Shown here: in pieces, positions 9,402-18,434 of the stretch | Position numbering within the stretch: position 1 is the first letter of the stretch | Layout: the number at the start of each line of letters is the position of its first letter | Assembly: GCF_001507595.1 (NCBI RefSeq) | Contig: NZ_LQBQ01000036.1 | Location: forward strand, 62,001-126,000 | Length of the DNA: 64,000 nt | Direction: 5' to 3' | Source: Ruegeria marisrubri | Lineage (GTDB): Bacteria > Pseudomonadota > Alphaproteobacteria > Rhodobacterales > Rhodobacteraceae | Translations under genes and position numbers: made by a program | The notes under the pieces: generated by a model | Databases searched by the model: none | Seen by the model: the letters and a program-made list of their open reading frames with translations, nothing else | Told to the model about the DNA's origin: nothing

Positions 9402-10336
9402 GATTGCTCCTCCAGCCGGTCGGTGGCCGGCGGTGGGGTTGGACTGAAAGAGGTGATTTTCCGATACAGCTCGGGGGACAGCTCATAGGTCAACGCCGCC
9501 AGCGACGGGGCAAGCTGCTCCGCGCTGCGGGCCGAGATGATCGGCATCGGGCGATAGGGGCTTGCCGCGACCCAGGCCACCGCCAGCGTCGCCGGATGGG
9601 TGCCCAATTCGGCCGCCAGGTCCGACAGGCGTCGCGCCGCGTCATACATCCAGCCCTCGCCATAACGCGCGGCATAGCGCGTGTCGTCGACCAGCCGGCC
9701 TTGCCCGCCTTGCACATATTTCCCGGTCAACAGCCCCCCGCCCAGCGGCGAATAGGCGGCAACCGCGATGTCCTGATCCGCGCACATTGGCAGGATCTCG
9801 ACCTCGGCCTGCCGCTTCACCAGGTTGTACATCGGCTGAAGGATGTCGATCGTCAGGTCGAATTGCCGGGCGATGCAGGCGGCCTTCATCACCTGCCACG
9901 CCGCAAAGTTGGACAGGCCCACATAGCGGATTTTCCCCGCCTGTTTCAGCTCGGCGAAACAGACCAGCGTTTCGGCCAGATCCGTCTCGGGATCAAAGCG
10001 GTGGAGATAGAGAACATCCACCATGTCCAGACCCAGGCGTTTGCGCGACATATCGAACTGCGCCCGGATGTTGTCGGCCCCCGCGCCGCCGGCATAGCCG
10101 GCCTTGGTCGCGATCAGCAGGCGGTCGCGATCCTCGCGGATCATCTCGCCCAGCAGGGTCTCGGATTGGCCGTCCGTATAGACAAAGGCGGTGTCGAAAT
10201 GGGTGATGCCGGCCGCACGACAGGCGTCGAACATGGCGCGGCTTTCGCGGGCATCGGCACGGCCGCCGAACTGCATCGTTCCGAACACGAAGCGGCTGGC
10301 CGGGGTTCCGTCGGGGGTGGTCAGAAGGCGAGTCAT
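9398..10336 (-). CDS. Aldo/keto reductase
   Basis: NADP-dependent oxidoreductase of 312 residues with a TIM-barrel fold. The catalytic tetrad of the superfamily is visible as Asp48, Tyr53 (HFDTAFVYTDG), Lys78 (IATKAG) and His112 (LYLHRFDP). The segment YVGLSNFAAWQ and the C-terminal cofactor region VAASPYRPMPIISARS fit the family. First gene of the ATGA-coupled trio with the FAD oxidoreductase and DUF938 protein. ATG 10336 is chosen over the longer frame start at 10408 because the family N-terminus (RFVFGTMQFGG) then begins near residue 15; no strong ribosome site is seen. Confidence 0.85.
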   Translation of the reverse strand: MTRLLTTPDGTPASRFVFGTMQFGGRADARESRAMFDACRAAGITHFDTAFVYTDGQSETLLGEMIREDRDRLLIATKAGYAGGAGADNIRAQFDMSRKRLGLDMVDVLYLHRFDPETDLAETLVCFAELKQAGKIRYVGLSNFAAWQVMKAACIARQFDLTIDILQPMYNLVKRQAEVEILPMCADQDIAVAAYSPLGGGLLTGKYVQGGQGRLVDDTRYAARYGEGWMYDAARRLSDLAAELGTHPATLAVAWVAASPYRPMPIISARSAEQLAPSLAALTYELSPELYRKITSFSPTPPPATDRLEEQS

Positions 10337-10421
10337 GGGCGGACAATCGCACGCGCGCCGGCCATGGAAAAGAGGGAATGAACGGCGCCGCGGAGCCCGC
10401 GCCAACAAAGGGTATCCCTCA

Positions 10422-10453
10422 AGAAAAAGGGCCCGCGCTCTGGCGGGCCCTTT
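10422..10453 (-). terminator. Rho-independent terminator after the ABC binding-protein gene
   Basis: Reading the minus strand, an 11-bp stem (AAAGGGCCCGC / GCGGGCCCTTT) with a short loop runs into a T-rich tail (TTTTTCTTG). It closes the long xdh-ABC importer transcription unit about 20 bases after the last stop. Confidence 0.85.
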
Positions 10454-10473
10454 GATATGATCTGCCGAGCGGC

Positions 10474-11547
10474 TTACTGCGGAATCTCGCCCTCGATGCC
10501 TTCGACATAGAAGTTCATGCCGGCCAGCGTGCCGTCATCGGCCACTTCGCCCTCGGCCAGCCACGGGGTGCCGTCCTGCTTGTTCAGCGGGCCGGTGAAG
10601 GGGTGGTACTCGCCCGACGCGATCGCGTCCTTCAGGGCAAGCGCCTCGGCCTTGACCTCGGCCGGAACGGCGTCGGAAATCTCGCCGATCTCGACCATGC
10701 CTTCCTTGATGCCGTGCCAGGTGTTCACGGTTTCCCAGGTGCCGTCCATCACCGCCTTGGTGCGGGCGATGTAGTAGGGGGCCCAGTTGTCGATGATCGA
10801 GCTGACGCGCGGCAGCGGGGCGTACTCGCTCATGTCGGACGCCTGGCCGAAGGTGATCACGTTGCCGGCCTTCTGCGCGGCCGCCTGCGGCGCGGTCGAG
10901 TCGGTGTGCTGCAGGATCACGTCGGCGCCCTGTTCGATCAGCACCTTGGCGGCATCGGCCTCTTTCGCCGGGTCGAACCAGGTGTAGGCCCAGACGATCT
11001 TGAACTGCACGTCCGGGTTGGCCTTTTTCGCGTGGATGAAGGCCGAGTTGATGCCGCGGATCACTTCGGGGATCGGGTAGGACCCGATATAGCCGATGAT
11101 GTTCGACTTGGTCATCTTGCCCGCGATGTGGCCCTGAACCGCGCGGCCTTCGTAGAAGCGGGCCGAATAGACCGACACGTTCGGCGCGGTCTTGTAGCCG
11201 GTGGCGTGCTCGAACTTCACGTCCGGGAACTTCTTGGCCACGTTGATGGTGGCGTCCATGTAGCCGAACGAGGTGGTAAAGATCAGGTCGGCGCCTTCCA
11301 GCGCCATCTGGGTCATCACGCGCTCGGCATCCGGGCCTTCCGGCACGGATTCGACGTAGACGGTCTCGACCTTGTCGCCGAACTCGGCTTCGACGGCTTG
11401 GCGGCCCTTGTCGTGTTCATAGGTCCAGCCACCGTCGCCCACCGGGCCGACATAGATGAAGCCGACCTTGGTCTTGTCCTCGGCGGCGGCAGCCGTCGCC
11501 AGGCCCAGCGCCATCGCGGCCGTTGCCAGAAGTGAAGTGAATTTCAT
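10474..11547 (-). CDS. BMP family ABC transporter substrate-binding protein (nucleoside/purine type)
   Basis: Periplasmic binding protein of 357 residues, PnrA/BMP family, with a Sec signal peptide (1-23, cleavage near AAAA-ED). BMP proteins deliver nucleosides or purines to NupPQ-type permeases. The body shows the periplasmic-binding fold with KVGFIYVGPVGDGGW at the start, EGADLIFTTSFGYMD and the hinge region IIGYIGSYPIPEVIRG. The start at 11547 has a GGGGAG site; the track start at 11571 would extend the signal peptide without reason. It is the last gene of the xdhABC-importer unit, so xanthine, hypoxanthine, urate or a nucleoside is the probable ligand (inference from context). Confidence 0.85.
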   Translation of the reverse strand: MKFTSLLATAAMALGLATAAAAEDKTKVGFIYVGPVGDGGWTYEHDKGRQAVEAEFGDKVETVYVESVPEGPDAERVMTQMALEGADLIFTTSFGYMDATINVAKKFPDVKFEHATGYKTAPNVSVYSARFYEGRAVQGHIAGKMTKSNIIGYIGSYPIPEVIRGINSAFIHAKKANPDVQFKIVWAYTWFDPAKEADAAKVLIEQGADVILQHTDSTAPQAAAQKAGNVITFGQASDMSEYAPLPRVSSIIDNWAPYYIARTKAVMDGTWETVNTWHGIKEGMVEIGEISDAVPAEVKAEALALKDAIASGEYHPFTGPLNKQDGTPWLAEGEVADDGTLAGMNFYVEGIEGEIPQ

Positions 11548-11583
11548 CAGGTTACTCCCCAAGTTGGTCAATATGGCCCCTTC

Positions 11584-12504
11584 TCAGTGAGAGGCGTGGA
11601 AAATCCGGCCCAGCGAGGCGGGCGCCCTGCTCTTGTCGGCCGAAAGGATCACAAGCATAAGGATCGTGATGATGTAGGGCGACATTGCCAGATACTCGAC
11701 CGGTATGGCAACGCCCGCCGCCTGCAGATTCAGCTGCACCACGGTCACGCCGCCGAACAGATAGGCACCCAGCAGAACGCGCCACGGTTTCCAGCTGGCA
11801 AAGACGACCAGGGCCAGGGCGATCCAGCCGACACCGGCGGTCATGCCCTCGGTCCACTGCGGCACGCGGATCAGGCTGATATAGGCCCCGCCCAGCCCCG
11901 CACAGGCACCGCCGAACAGGATGGCGAGGATTCGGATCCGGACCACCTTGTATCCCAGCGCGTGCGCGGCGTCGTGGTTCTCGCCCACGGCCCGCAGGAT
12001 CAGGCCGACGCGGGTGTATTTCAGCACGGCCCAGACCGCAGCGGTCAGCGCGATGCCCAGATAGAGGATCGGATCGTGGCCGAACAGGATCGGCCCCACG
12101 ACCGGCAGATCGCTCAGGACGGGAATGTCCAGCTCGGCCATGCCGGGCGGCTTGATGCCGACATAGCCCTGCCCCAGCAGCGCGCTCAGCCCCAGCCCGA
12201 ACAGGGTCAGCGCCAGGCCGCTCGCCACCTGGTTGGCCAGCGCCACCTGGGTCAGCAGCACGAACAGCAGCGACAGCAGGGCGCCACCGATGGCCGAGGC
12301 CAGAAAGCCCAGCCACGGCGACCCCGTCTCGACCGAGATGGCGAACCCGGTGATCGCGCCGACGATCATCATGCCCTCGACGCCCAGGTTCAGCACGCCG
12401 GCCTTCTCCACCACCAGTTCCCCGATGGCCGCCAGCAGCAGCGGGGTTGCCGCGACCATCAGCGAGGCCACCAGCAGGACGGGATTGATTTGCGACAGGT
12501 CCAT
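11584..12504 (-). CDS. ABC transporter permease, NupQ/YufQ type
   Basis: Inner-membrane permease of 306 residues from the branched-chain/ribose permease superfamily. Several hydrophobic segments are evident, and the family segment EKAGVLNLGVEGMMIVG (about 32-48) is the coupling region seen in guanosine and purine permeases. It lies 2 bases after the partner permease and 36 bases before the binding-protein gene, on the same strand, so all are probably one transcript. It should form a heterodimeric channel with the next permease. Confidence 0.87.
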   Translation of the reverse strand: MDLSQINPVLLVASLMVAATPLLLAAIGELVVEKAGVLNLGVEGMMIVGAITGFAISVETGSPWLGFLASAIGGALLSLLFVLLTQVALANQVASGLALTLFGLGLSALLGQGYVGIKPPGMAELDIPVLSDLPVVGPILFGHDPILYLGIALTAAVWAVLKYTRVGLILRAVGENHDAAHALGYKVVRIRILAILFGGACAGLGGAYISLIRVPQWTEGMTAGVGWIALALVVFASWKPWRVLLGAYLFGGVTVVQLNLQAAGVAIPVEYLAMSPYIITILMLVILSADKSRAPASLGRIFHASH

Positions 12505-12506
12505 GA

Positions 12507-13589
12507 TCAGGCCACCTCTTTGCGGGCCGCGCGGATGCGGTAGTTGGTCAGAAGATCCAGCGCCAGCAGGAAGAACAGCAGCATCCCCTGGAACACCTGG
12601 ATCGCGGCGGCAGGCAGGCCCAGTTGCGACTGCGCGATCTCGCCGCCGATATAGGTCAGCGCCATCAGCCCGCCCGCCAGCAGGATGCCGACGGGGTGCA
12701 GGCGGCCCAGAAAGGCCACGATGATCGCGGTAAAGCCATAGCCCACGTTGAAGTCGATGCTGACCACGCCCGAGGGCCCCGAAACCTCGAACAGCCCCGC
12801 CAGACCGGCCAGCGCACCCGAAGTGCCAAGGCAGAACAGGATCAGGCGGGCCGGGTTGACGCCGGCGAACCTGGCCGCGCGCGGCGCCTCGCCGGTCAGG
12901 CGGATGTGAAAGCCCAGCATGTGCCGCTTGAGCAGGACATAGGAAAAGATCACCGCGACAAAGGCCGCGACCACGCCCCAGTGCATGCCGGTGCCGGTGA
13001 TCAGCTCGGCATTGTGGGCGCTGTCATAGGATTGCAGGTTGCGCGAGCCCGGAAAGCCGAACCCCTCGGGGTTCTTCAGAAGCCCCAGCGACATCGAGGC
13101 CAGCAACTGCTCGGCCACATAGACCAGCATCAGCGAGACGAGAATCTCGTTCGTGCCGAACCGCACCTTCAGAACCGCCGGGATCATCGCCCAGATCCAG
13201 CCGCCGAACGCGCCCGCGATCACCATGAGCGGGAAGATGAACCACGCCTCATGCGGGTAGAAGGCAAGCCCGACACCGGCGCCGCAGATGGCGCCGACGA
13301 TGTACTGCCCCTCGGCGCCGATGTTCCAGATTCCGGCCCGAAACCCAAGCGACAGGCCGATGGCGATCAGCACCAGGGGCGCGCCTTTCACCAGAAGCTG
13401 CGGCCGATAGTAAAAGGCGAACTCGCCGAACAGCGGCTCCCAGAAAATGGTCCGGATCGCCTCGACCGGGTCCTTGCCCATCGCGGCGAACAGCAGCCCG
13501 CCGAACACCATCGTCGCCAGCACCGCCACGACCGGCGTGGCATATGACCACGCCTGCGACGGCTGCGGCCGTTTCTCCAGCACGATCAT
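12507..13589 (-). CDS. ABC transporter permease, NupP/YufP type
   Basis: Membrane permease of 360 residues with about nine to ten hydrophobic segments. The motif GFRAGIWNIGAEGQYIVGA (about 83-101) and the cytoplasmic coupling part RFGTNEILVSLML identify the YufP/NupP side of BMP-linked importers. The gene starts 64 bases after the ATPase stop; that gap holds a dispersed 3' hairpin element. It ends 2 bases before the NupQ-type permease. The pair and the ATPase form a nucleobase/nucleoside importer. Confidence 0.87.
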   Translation of the reverse strand: MIVLEKRPQPSQAWSYATPVVAVLATMVFGGLLFAAMGKDPVEAIRTIFWEPLFGEFAFYYRPQLLVKGAPLVLIAIGLSLGFRAGIWNIGAEGQYIVGAICGAGVGLAFYPHEAWFIFPLMVIAGAFGGWIWAMIPAVLKVRFGTNEILVSLMLVYVAEQLLASMSLGLLKNPEGFGFPGSRNLQSYDSAHNAELITGTGMHWGVVAAFVAVIFSYVLLKRHMLGFHIRLTGEAPRAARFAGVNPARLILFCLGTSGALAGLAGLFEVSGPSGVVSIDFNVGYGFTAIIVAFLGRLHPVGILLAGGLMALTYIGGEIAQSQLGLPAAAIQVFQGMLLFFLLALDLLTNYRIRAARKEVA

Positions 13590-13608
13590 CTGCTCATCCC
13601 CCCGCGCT

Positions 13609-13643
13609 CTTCATCTTTTTGCAAATACTCTCGCCGAAGGCGA
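13609..13643 (-). repeat. Dispersed 3' hairpin element, copy B
   Basis: On the minus strand, a short hairpin with a TTCG loop (TCGCC-TTC-GGCGA, 13643-13631) is followed by GAGTATTT, a 4-base spacer and AAAAGATGAAG, about 10 bases after the ATPase stop codon. It lies between two genes of an operon, so if it terminates transcription it would lower expression of the permeases. Confidence 0.72.
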
Positions 13644-13652
13644 CACGACGCT

Positions 13653-15170
13653 TCACACATGCGCCACCTCCATGCCATGGGCGCCGCCCAACATCAGGCC
13701 AATCTCTTCGACCGTCAGCCCGGCGGTCGGGCGCGGCGTGCTCAGACGCCCTTCGTTGAGCGCGGCGAAGCTGTCGGAAATTTCCATCAACTCGTCCAGA
13801 TCCTGGCTGATGCAGACCACCGCGGCCCCTTTTGAGGCCAGATCCAGAATCGCCTGCCGGATCGCCGCCGCCGCGGCCGCATCCACGCCCCAGGTCGGCT
13901 GGTTGACGACCAGCACCTCGGGGTTCTGCAGCACCTCCCGCCCGATCACGAATTTCTGCAGGTTGCCCCCCGACAGCGACCGGGCGGCGTTCTCGGGGCC
14001 GGGGGTGCGCACATCGAAGGCCTCGATGATCCGCTCGGCAAAGCTGCGCGCCTCGGCCCATTTGAGGAAACCCCGGTTTTCCAGGTTTTCCCGCACCGAT
14101 CCGGTCAGCAGGGCGTTCTCGGTCAGGCTCATGTCGGGCGCCGCCGCATGGCCCAGCCGCTCTTCGGGCGCCGACAGCAGCCCCAGTCTCCGCCGCGCGG
14201 TCGGGCCAAGCCGGCCCACCGGCTGCCCGGCCATCTTGACCGCGTCGGCCTCCGTCAGGATTTCCCCCGACAGCACGCCCAGCAATTCATCCTGCCCGTT
14301 GCCGGCCACCCCGCCGATCCCCAGAACCTCGCCCTTGCGCACGGTCAGATGCACGTTTCTCAAAGAGGTCCCGAACTCGGTGGGCGAGGGCACGGACAAC
14401 CCGATGATATCCAGCGCCACCTCTCCGAACGCGCGGCTCGCGCGCTCGGGCGTCTGCAGGGCCGAGCCCACCATCAGCTCGGCCATGTCGCGGGCCGAGG
14501 TCTCGGCCGGCACGCACTCGCCCACGTTCTTGCCCAGCCGCAGGATCGTGGCGTGGTCGCACAGGGTGCGGATCTCTTCCAGCTTGTGCGAGATATAGAG
14601 GATCGAGGTGCCTTCCGACCGCAGCTTCTTGAGCGTCTCGAACAGGATTTCCACCTCTTGAGGGGTCAGGACCGAGGTCGGCTCGTCCATGATCAGCAAC
14701 TTGGGGTCCTGCAGCAGGCAGCGGATGATCTCGACCCGCTGACGCTCGCCCGCCGACAGGTCGCCGACGGTGCGATACGGGTCCAGCGGCAGGCCATAGG
14801 TCTCCGAGACCTCCCGGATGCGCGAGGCCAGGCTGCCCATCGGCGGCGGATCCTCCATCCCCAGCGCGATGTTCTCGGCCACGTTCAGCGCGTCGAACAG
14901 GGAGAAATGCTGGAACACCATCGCGATCCCGTCGGCCCGCGCCGCGCGCGGCTCGGGCGGCGCGAAAGGCTGCCCGCGCAGCAGCATCCTGCCGCTGTCG
15001 GGCTTGACCAGCCCATAGATCATCTTGACCAGCGTCGACTTGCCGGCGCCGTTTTCGCCCAACAGGGCGTGAACCTCGCCTTCACCGATGTCAAAGGAGA
15101 CATTGTCGTTGGCCACGACGCCGGGATAGGCCTTGGTCAGCCCCTGCAGGCTCAGAAGTGGAGTGGTCAC
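13653..15170 (-). CDS. ABC transporter ATP-binding protein with two nucleotide-binding domains (NupO/RbsA type)
   Basis: Duplicated ABC ATPase of 505 residues. The first domain has Walker A GENGAGKST (38-46), signature LSAGERQR and Walker B LLIMDEPTSVL. The second has a degenerate P-loop (GVAGNGQDE) and signature LSGGNLQ, as usual for RbsA/NupO proteins. The GTG start at 15170 overlaps the xdhC stop in a GTGA junction and has an AAGGA site. The longer upstream frame start is low-complexity shadow of xdhC. It powers the adjacent permeases. The overlap with xdhC ties import directly to purine oxidation. Confidence 0.88.
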   Translation of the reverse strand: MTTPLLSLQGLTKAYPGVVANDNVSFDIGEGEVHALLGENGAGKSTLVKMIYGLVKPDSGRMLLRGQPFAPPEPRAARADGIAMVFQHFSLFDALNVAENIALGMEDPPPMGSLASRIREVSETYGLPLDPYRTVGDLSAGERQRVEIIRCLLQDPKLLIMDEPTSVLTPQEVEILFETLKKLRSEGTSILYISHKLEEIRTLCDHATILRLGKNVGECVPAETSARDMAELMVGSALQTPERASRAFGEVALDIIGLSVPSPTEFGTSLRNVHLTVRKGEVLGIGGVAGNGQDELLGVLSGEILTEADAVKMAGQPVGRLGPTARRRLGLLSAPEERLGHAAAPDMSLTENALLTGSVRENLENRGFLKWAEARSFAERIIEAFDVRTPGPENAARSLSGGNLQKFVIGREVLQNPEVLVVNQPTWGVDAAAAAAIRQAILDLASKGAAVVCISQDLDELMEISDSFAALNEGRLSTPRPTAGLTVEEIGLMLGGAHGMEVAHV

Positions 15171-16102
15171 GCGCTCAGGTCCTTCTTCAGTTCGTTTTCC
15201 AGGCCCGGACGCAGCAGCTGCGCCGCCACACCCACCGCGATCATCTGCGGGTGCTTGCCCAGGGCCGGGTCGCCGATGGGGCAGGTGATCCGGCCGATCC
15301 GCTCGGGCGGATGCCCCAGCGCGGCAAGACGGGACCGGAATCGCGCCCATTTCGTAGCCGAGCCGATCAGCCCCGCAAAGCGGAAATCATGCAAAAGCAG
15401 CCTGTTGCACAACTCGAGGTCCAGACTGTGCGAATAAGTCAGCACCAGATGCTCGGCGTCGCGCGGGGCGTGGCGCACCAGTTCGGCCGGTTTCGCCGCA
15501 GGCACCACCGTCACGCCCGCCGGGACCGTGTCGGGAAACCGCTCCGGCGCGGTGTCAATCCAGGTGATCGCCAGATCGGGCAGCGGGGCCAGCACATCGG
15601 CCAGGGCCCGCCCGACATGCCCCGCCCCCCAGATCCACAGACCGCGCGCCGGCTTGTGCACCGGTTCCACCATCCAGCCGTCGATCAGTTGCGGCTCGGG
15701 CGCGATGCCCTGTCCGCGGGAACGGGCCAGCAGCCGCTTGATTGACAGAGGCATTTGCGCCCCCGCCACCGGCCGCGCGACCACCATGTCGTCCAGCGCC
15801 GCGACCGCCTCGGCGTCATAGACCTCGCTCACCAGCGTTATCGCTCCGCCACAGCACTGCCCCAGGTCGGGGCCAAGCGCGTGATGGCTCAGGCGCGCCG
15901 GGTCTGTTTGCCGCCGCGCCGCCTCGGCCGCCCGGTATTCCAGGGTGCCGCCGCCGATCGTGCCCGACTGCCCGTCCCGCCAGACCAGCATCGCCGCCCC
16001 CACCTCGCGCGGAGACGACCCCTTGATCGCCGCGATCACCACGCGCACCACGCGCCCATGTTCGGCGACCGCCGTTTTCAGTGCCTCAAGGTCAAACCCC
16101 AT
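15167..16102 (-). CDS. xdhC: Xanthine dehydrogenase accessory protein XdhC
   Basis: Molybdenum-cofactor chaperone of 311 residues that binds, matures (sulfurates via a partner) and inserts Moco into XdhB. The N-terminal XdhC/CoxI domain shows SSPREVGAAML, GTIGGGTLEY and GQCCGG; the C-terminal Rossmann domain shows LWIWGAGHVGRAL. ATG 16102 has a GGAGGG site, and its first bases overlap the xdhB 3' end by 11 bases. It overlaps the ABC ATPase by four bases on the other side. It should be expressed together with xdhA and xdhB. Confidence 0.92.
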   Translation of the reverse strand: MGFDLEALKTAVAEHGRVVRVVIAAIKGSSPREVGAAMLVWRDGQSGTIGGGTLEYRAAEAARRQTDPARLSHHALGPDLGQCCGGAITLVSEVYDAEAVAALDDMVVARPVAGAQMPLSIKRLLARSRGQGIAPEPQLIDGWMVEPVHKPARGLWIWGAGHVGRALADVLAPLPDLAITWIDTAPERFPDTVPAGVTVVPAAKPAELVRHAPRDAEHLVLTYSHSLDLELCNRLLLHDFRFAGLIGSATKWARFRSRLAALGHPPERIGRITCPIGDPALGKHPQMIAVGVAAQLLRPGLENELKKDLSA

Positions 16103-18434
16103 GTCGCACCCTCCGTATGGCCCGCCAGACCTCCTCGGCCGTCGCCGGGGCGTCGAGCGCCGGATACCCGTCGCCACAGGCCGCCACCGCGTTCGACAGC
16201 GCCAGCCAAGCCGAGATGCCCAGCATGAAGGGCGGCTCGCCCACCGCCTTCGAGCGATAGATCGTGTCCTCGCGGTTCGTGCCATCCCAGAGCGCCACGT
16301 TGAACACGTCCGGCCGGTCCGAACAGGCCGGGATCTTGTAGGTAGACGGCGCATGCGTCTGCAGCCGGCCCTTGTCGTCCCAGACCAGCTCCTCGGTCGT
16401 CAGCCAGCCCGCGCCCTGCACATAGCCGCCCTCGACCTGCCCGATATCCAGCGCCGGGTTCAGCGAGGCGCCGGCATCATGCAGGATGTCCGCCCGCAGA
16501 ATCCGGTTCTCCCCGGTCAGGGTATCGACCGCCACCTCGGTCACCGCAGCGCCATAGGCGAAATAGTAGAACGGACGCCCCTGACCCTTGATCCGGTCCC
16601 ACTCGATCTTTGGCGTCTTGTAGAACCCGGTCGCCGACAGGCTGACGCGCCCCTGATAGGCCAGCGCCGCCGCCTCGGCAAAACTGTAACGGGCGTCTCC
16701 GACCTCGACGTGTCCATCGGCGAACCGCACGCTGGCCGGATCGGCCTGATGACGCTCGGCCAGAAATCCCGCCATCCGGTCACGGATCGTATCGCACGCC
16801 ACCTTCACCGCCATCCCGTTCAGATCGCTGCCGGACGAGGCCGCCGTGGCCGAAGTATTGGGCACCTTGGCGGTATCGGTCGCGGTGATCTTCACCATCT
16901 CCAGCGGAATGCCGAACCGCGCGGCCGCCACCTGCGCCACCTTCTGAAACAGCCCCTGGCCCATCTCGGTGCCGCCATGGTTCAGATGCACCGAGCCGTC
17001 CTGATACACATGCACCAGCGCCCCGGCCTGGTTCAGATGCGTCAGCGTAAAGGAAATCCCGAACTTCACCGGCGAAAAGGCGATGCCCTTCTTGACCACG
17101 CGGTTTTCGGCATTCCACGCCGCGACCGCCGCCTTGCGCGCGGCATAGTCACTCGACGCCAGCAGGGCCTCGGTCAGCCCGTGCAGCTCGAAATCCTCGA
17201 CCACCTGCCCGTAAGGCGTGGTATTCCCCTTCATCTTTTCGGAAATACTCCGGGGGGAGGCCGCAGGCCGGGGGGCAGCGCCCCCCTCGACGGCAGCCGC
17301 ATAATAGTTCCGCCGCCGCAACTCGACCGGGTCCAGCCCCAGCTCATGCGCCGCGTGATCCATCACGCGCTCGATCCCCACCATGCCCTGCGGCCCGCCG
17401 AATCCGCGAAAGGCCGTGGCCGATTGCGTGTTGGTCTTCAACCGGTGGCTCTCGATCCGCGCGTTGGGCAGCAGATAGGCATTGTCCGAATGCAGCATCG
17501 CCCGGTCGGCCACCGGCAGCGACAGGTCCTGCGCCCAGCCGCAGATCGCGTAGTGCCTGAACGAGACACCCTGAATGCGCCCCTCCGCGTCGAACCCCGC
17601 CTTGTAGCTGATGCGGAAGGCGTGCCGCTTGCCGGTGATGACCATGTCATCATCCCGGTCATAGCGCATCTTGCAGGCCCGCCCGGTCGCCCGCGCGGCT
17701 ACGGCGCAAGCCACCGCCAGCGCATTGCCCTGGCTTTCCTTGCCGCCAAAGCCGCCGCCCATCCGCCGGGTCTCGACCCGCACGGCATTCATGGGAACAC
17801 CCAGCGCCTCGGCCACCTTGTGCTGGATCTCGGTCGGGTGCTGGGTCGAGGAATGCACCAGCATGTCCCCGCCTTCGTTCGGCACCGCCAGCGCCGCCTG
17901 ACCTTCCAGGTAGAAATGCTCCTGCCCGCCGATCTCGAACGTGCCCTCGATCACATGCGCCGCCTGCGCGATGGCCGCATCGGCGTCACCCTTGGTGTAA
18001 ATCCGAGGGCCATCCTCGAACCGGCTGTCAGCGGCCAAGGCGTCCTCGATCGTCAGGATCGGCGTTTCCTCGGCATAATCGACCTTGCCCAGCCGTGCGG
18101 CCTTGCGCGCGGCCAGATGGCTGGTGGCCACCACCAGGAAAACCGGCTGGCCGACATAGTGCACCGTCCCGTCCGCCAGCAGCGGCTCGTCATGGACCGA
18201 GGGCGAGACGTCATTGGCAAAGGGCAGGTCATCCGCGGTCATCACCGTCACGACGCCCTCGGCGGCCTTCACCGCCGACAGGTCCATCGCCGTGATCCGC
18301 CCCTTGGCGATCGGACTCAGCCCGAATGCCAGGTGCAGCGTGCCCCTGGGCGTCGGAATGTCATCCACGTAACGCGCGGTGCCCGAGACATGCAGCGGGG
18401 CGGCGTCATGGGGCAGGGGCCTGGTCACGCTCAT
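16092..18434 (-). CDS. xdhB: Xanthine dehydrogenase molybdopterin-binding subunit XdhB, with an in-frame repeat insertion
   Basis: Large Moco subunit of 780 residues that hydroxylates hypoxanthine and xanthine. It has the substrate-channel motifs [12 protein letters not shown] and [20 protein letters not shown], and the C-terminal catalytic region with GEPPFMLG near the active-site Glu. Residues about 384-402 ([15 protein letters not shown] and flanks) are encoded by a full copy of the dispersed GAGTATTT element. They fall between [10 protein letters not shown] and NTTPYGQVV, where family proteins have a short surface loop. The insertion keeps the frame. Starts overlap xdhA by ATGA. Confidence 0.92.
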   Translation of the reverse strand: MSVTRPLPHDAAPLHVSGTARYVDDIPTPRGTLHLAFGLSPIAKGRITAMDLSAVKAAEGVVTVMTADDLPFANDVSPSVHDEPLLADGTVHYVGQPVFLVVATSHLAARKAARLGKVDYAEETPILTIEDALAADSRFEDGPRIYTKGDADAAIAQAAHVIEGTFEIGGQEHFYLEGQAALAVPNEGGDMLVHSSTQHPTEIQHKVAEALGVPMNAVRVETRRMGGGFGGKESQGNALAVACAVAARATGRACKMRYDRDDDMVITGKRHAFRISYKAGFDAEGRIQGVSFRHYAICGWAQDLSLPVADRAMLHSDNAYLLPNARIESHRLKTNTQSATAFRGFGGPQGMVGIERVMDHAAHELGLDPVELRRRNYYAAAVEGGAAPRPAASPRSISEKMKGNTTPYGQVVEDFELHGLTEALLASSDYAARKAAVAAWNAENRVVKKGIAFSPVKFGISFTLTHLNQAGALVHVYQDGSVHLNHGGTEMGQGLFQKVAQVAAARFGIPLEMVKITATDTAKVPNTSATAASSGSDLNGMAVKVACDTIRDRMAGFLAERHQADPASVRFADGHVEVGDARYSFAEAAALAYQGRVSLSATGFYKTPKIEWDRIKGQGRPFYYFAYGAAVTEVAVDTLTGENRILRADILHDAGASLNPALDIGQVEGGYVQGAGWLTTEELVWDDKGRLQTHAPSTYKIPACSDRPDVFNVALWDGTNREDTIYRSKAVGEPPFMLGISAWLALSNAVAACGDGYPALDAPATAEEVWRAIRRVRHGV
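17229..17286 (-). repeat. Dispersed hairpin element, copy C, inside xdhB
   Basis: Read on the minus strand: a hairpin of G6/C6 arms (17286-17270), a second hairpin GGCC-TGC-GGCC (17269-17259), then CCCCCCGGAGTATTT, a spacer and AAAAGATGAAG ending at 17229. It has the same architecture as copy E at 63564. Here it is translated in frame as part of XdhB. Confidence 0.78.
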
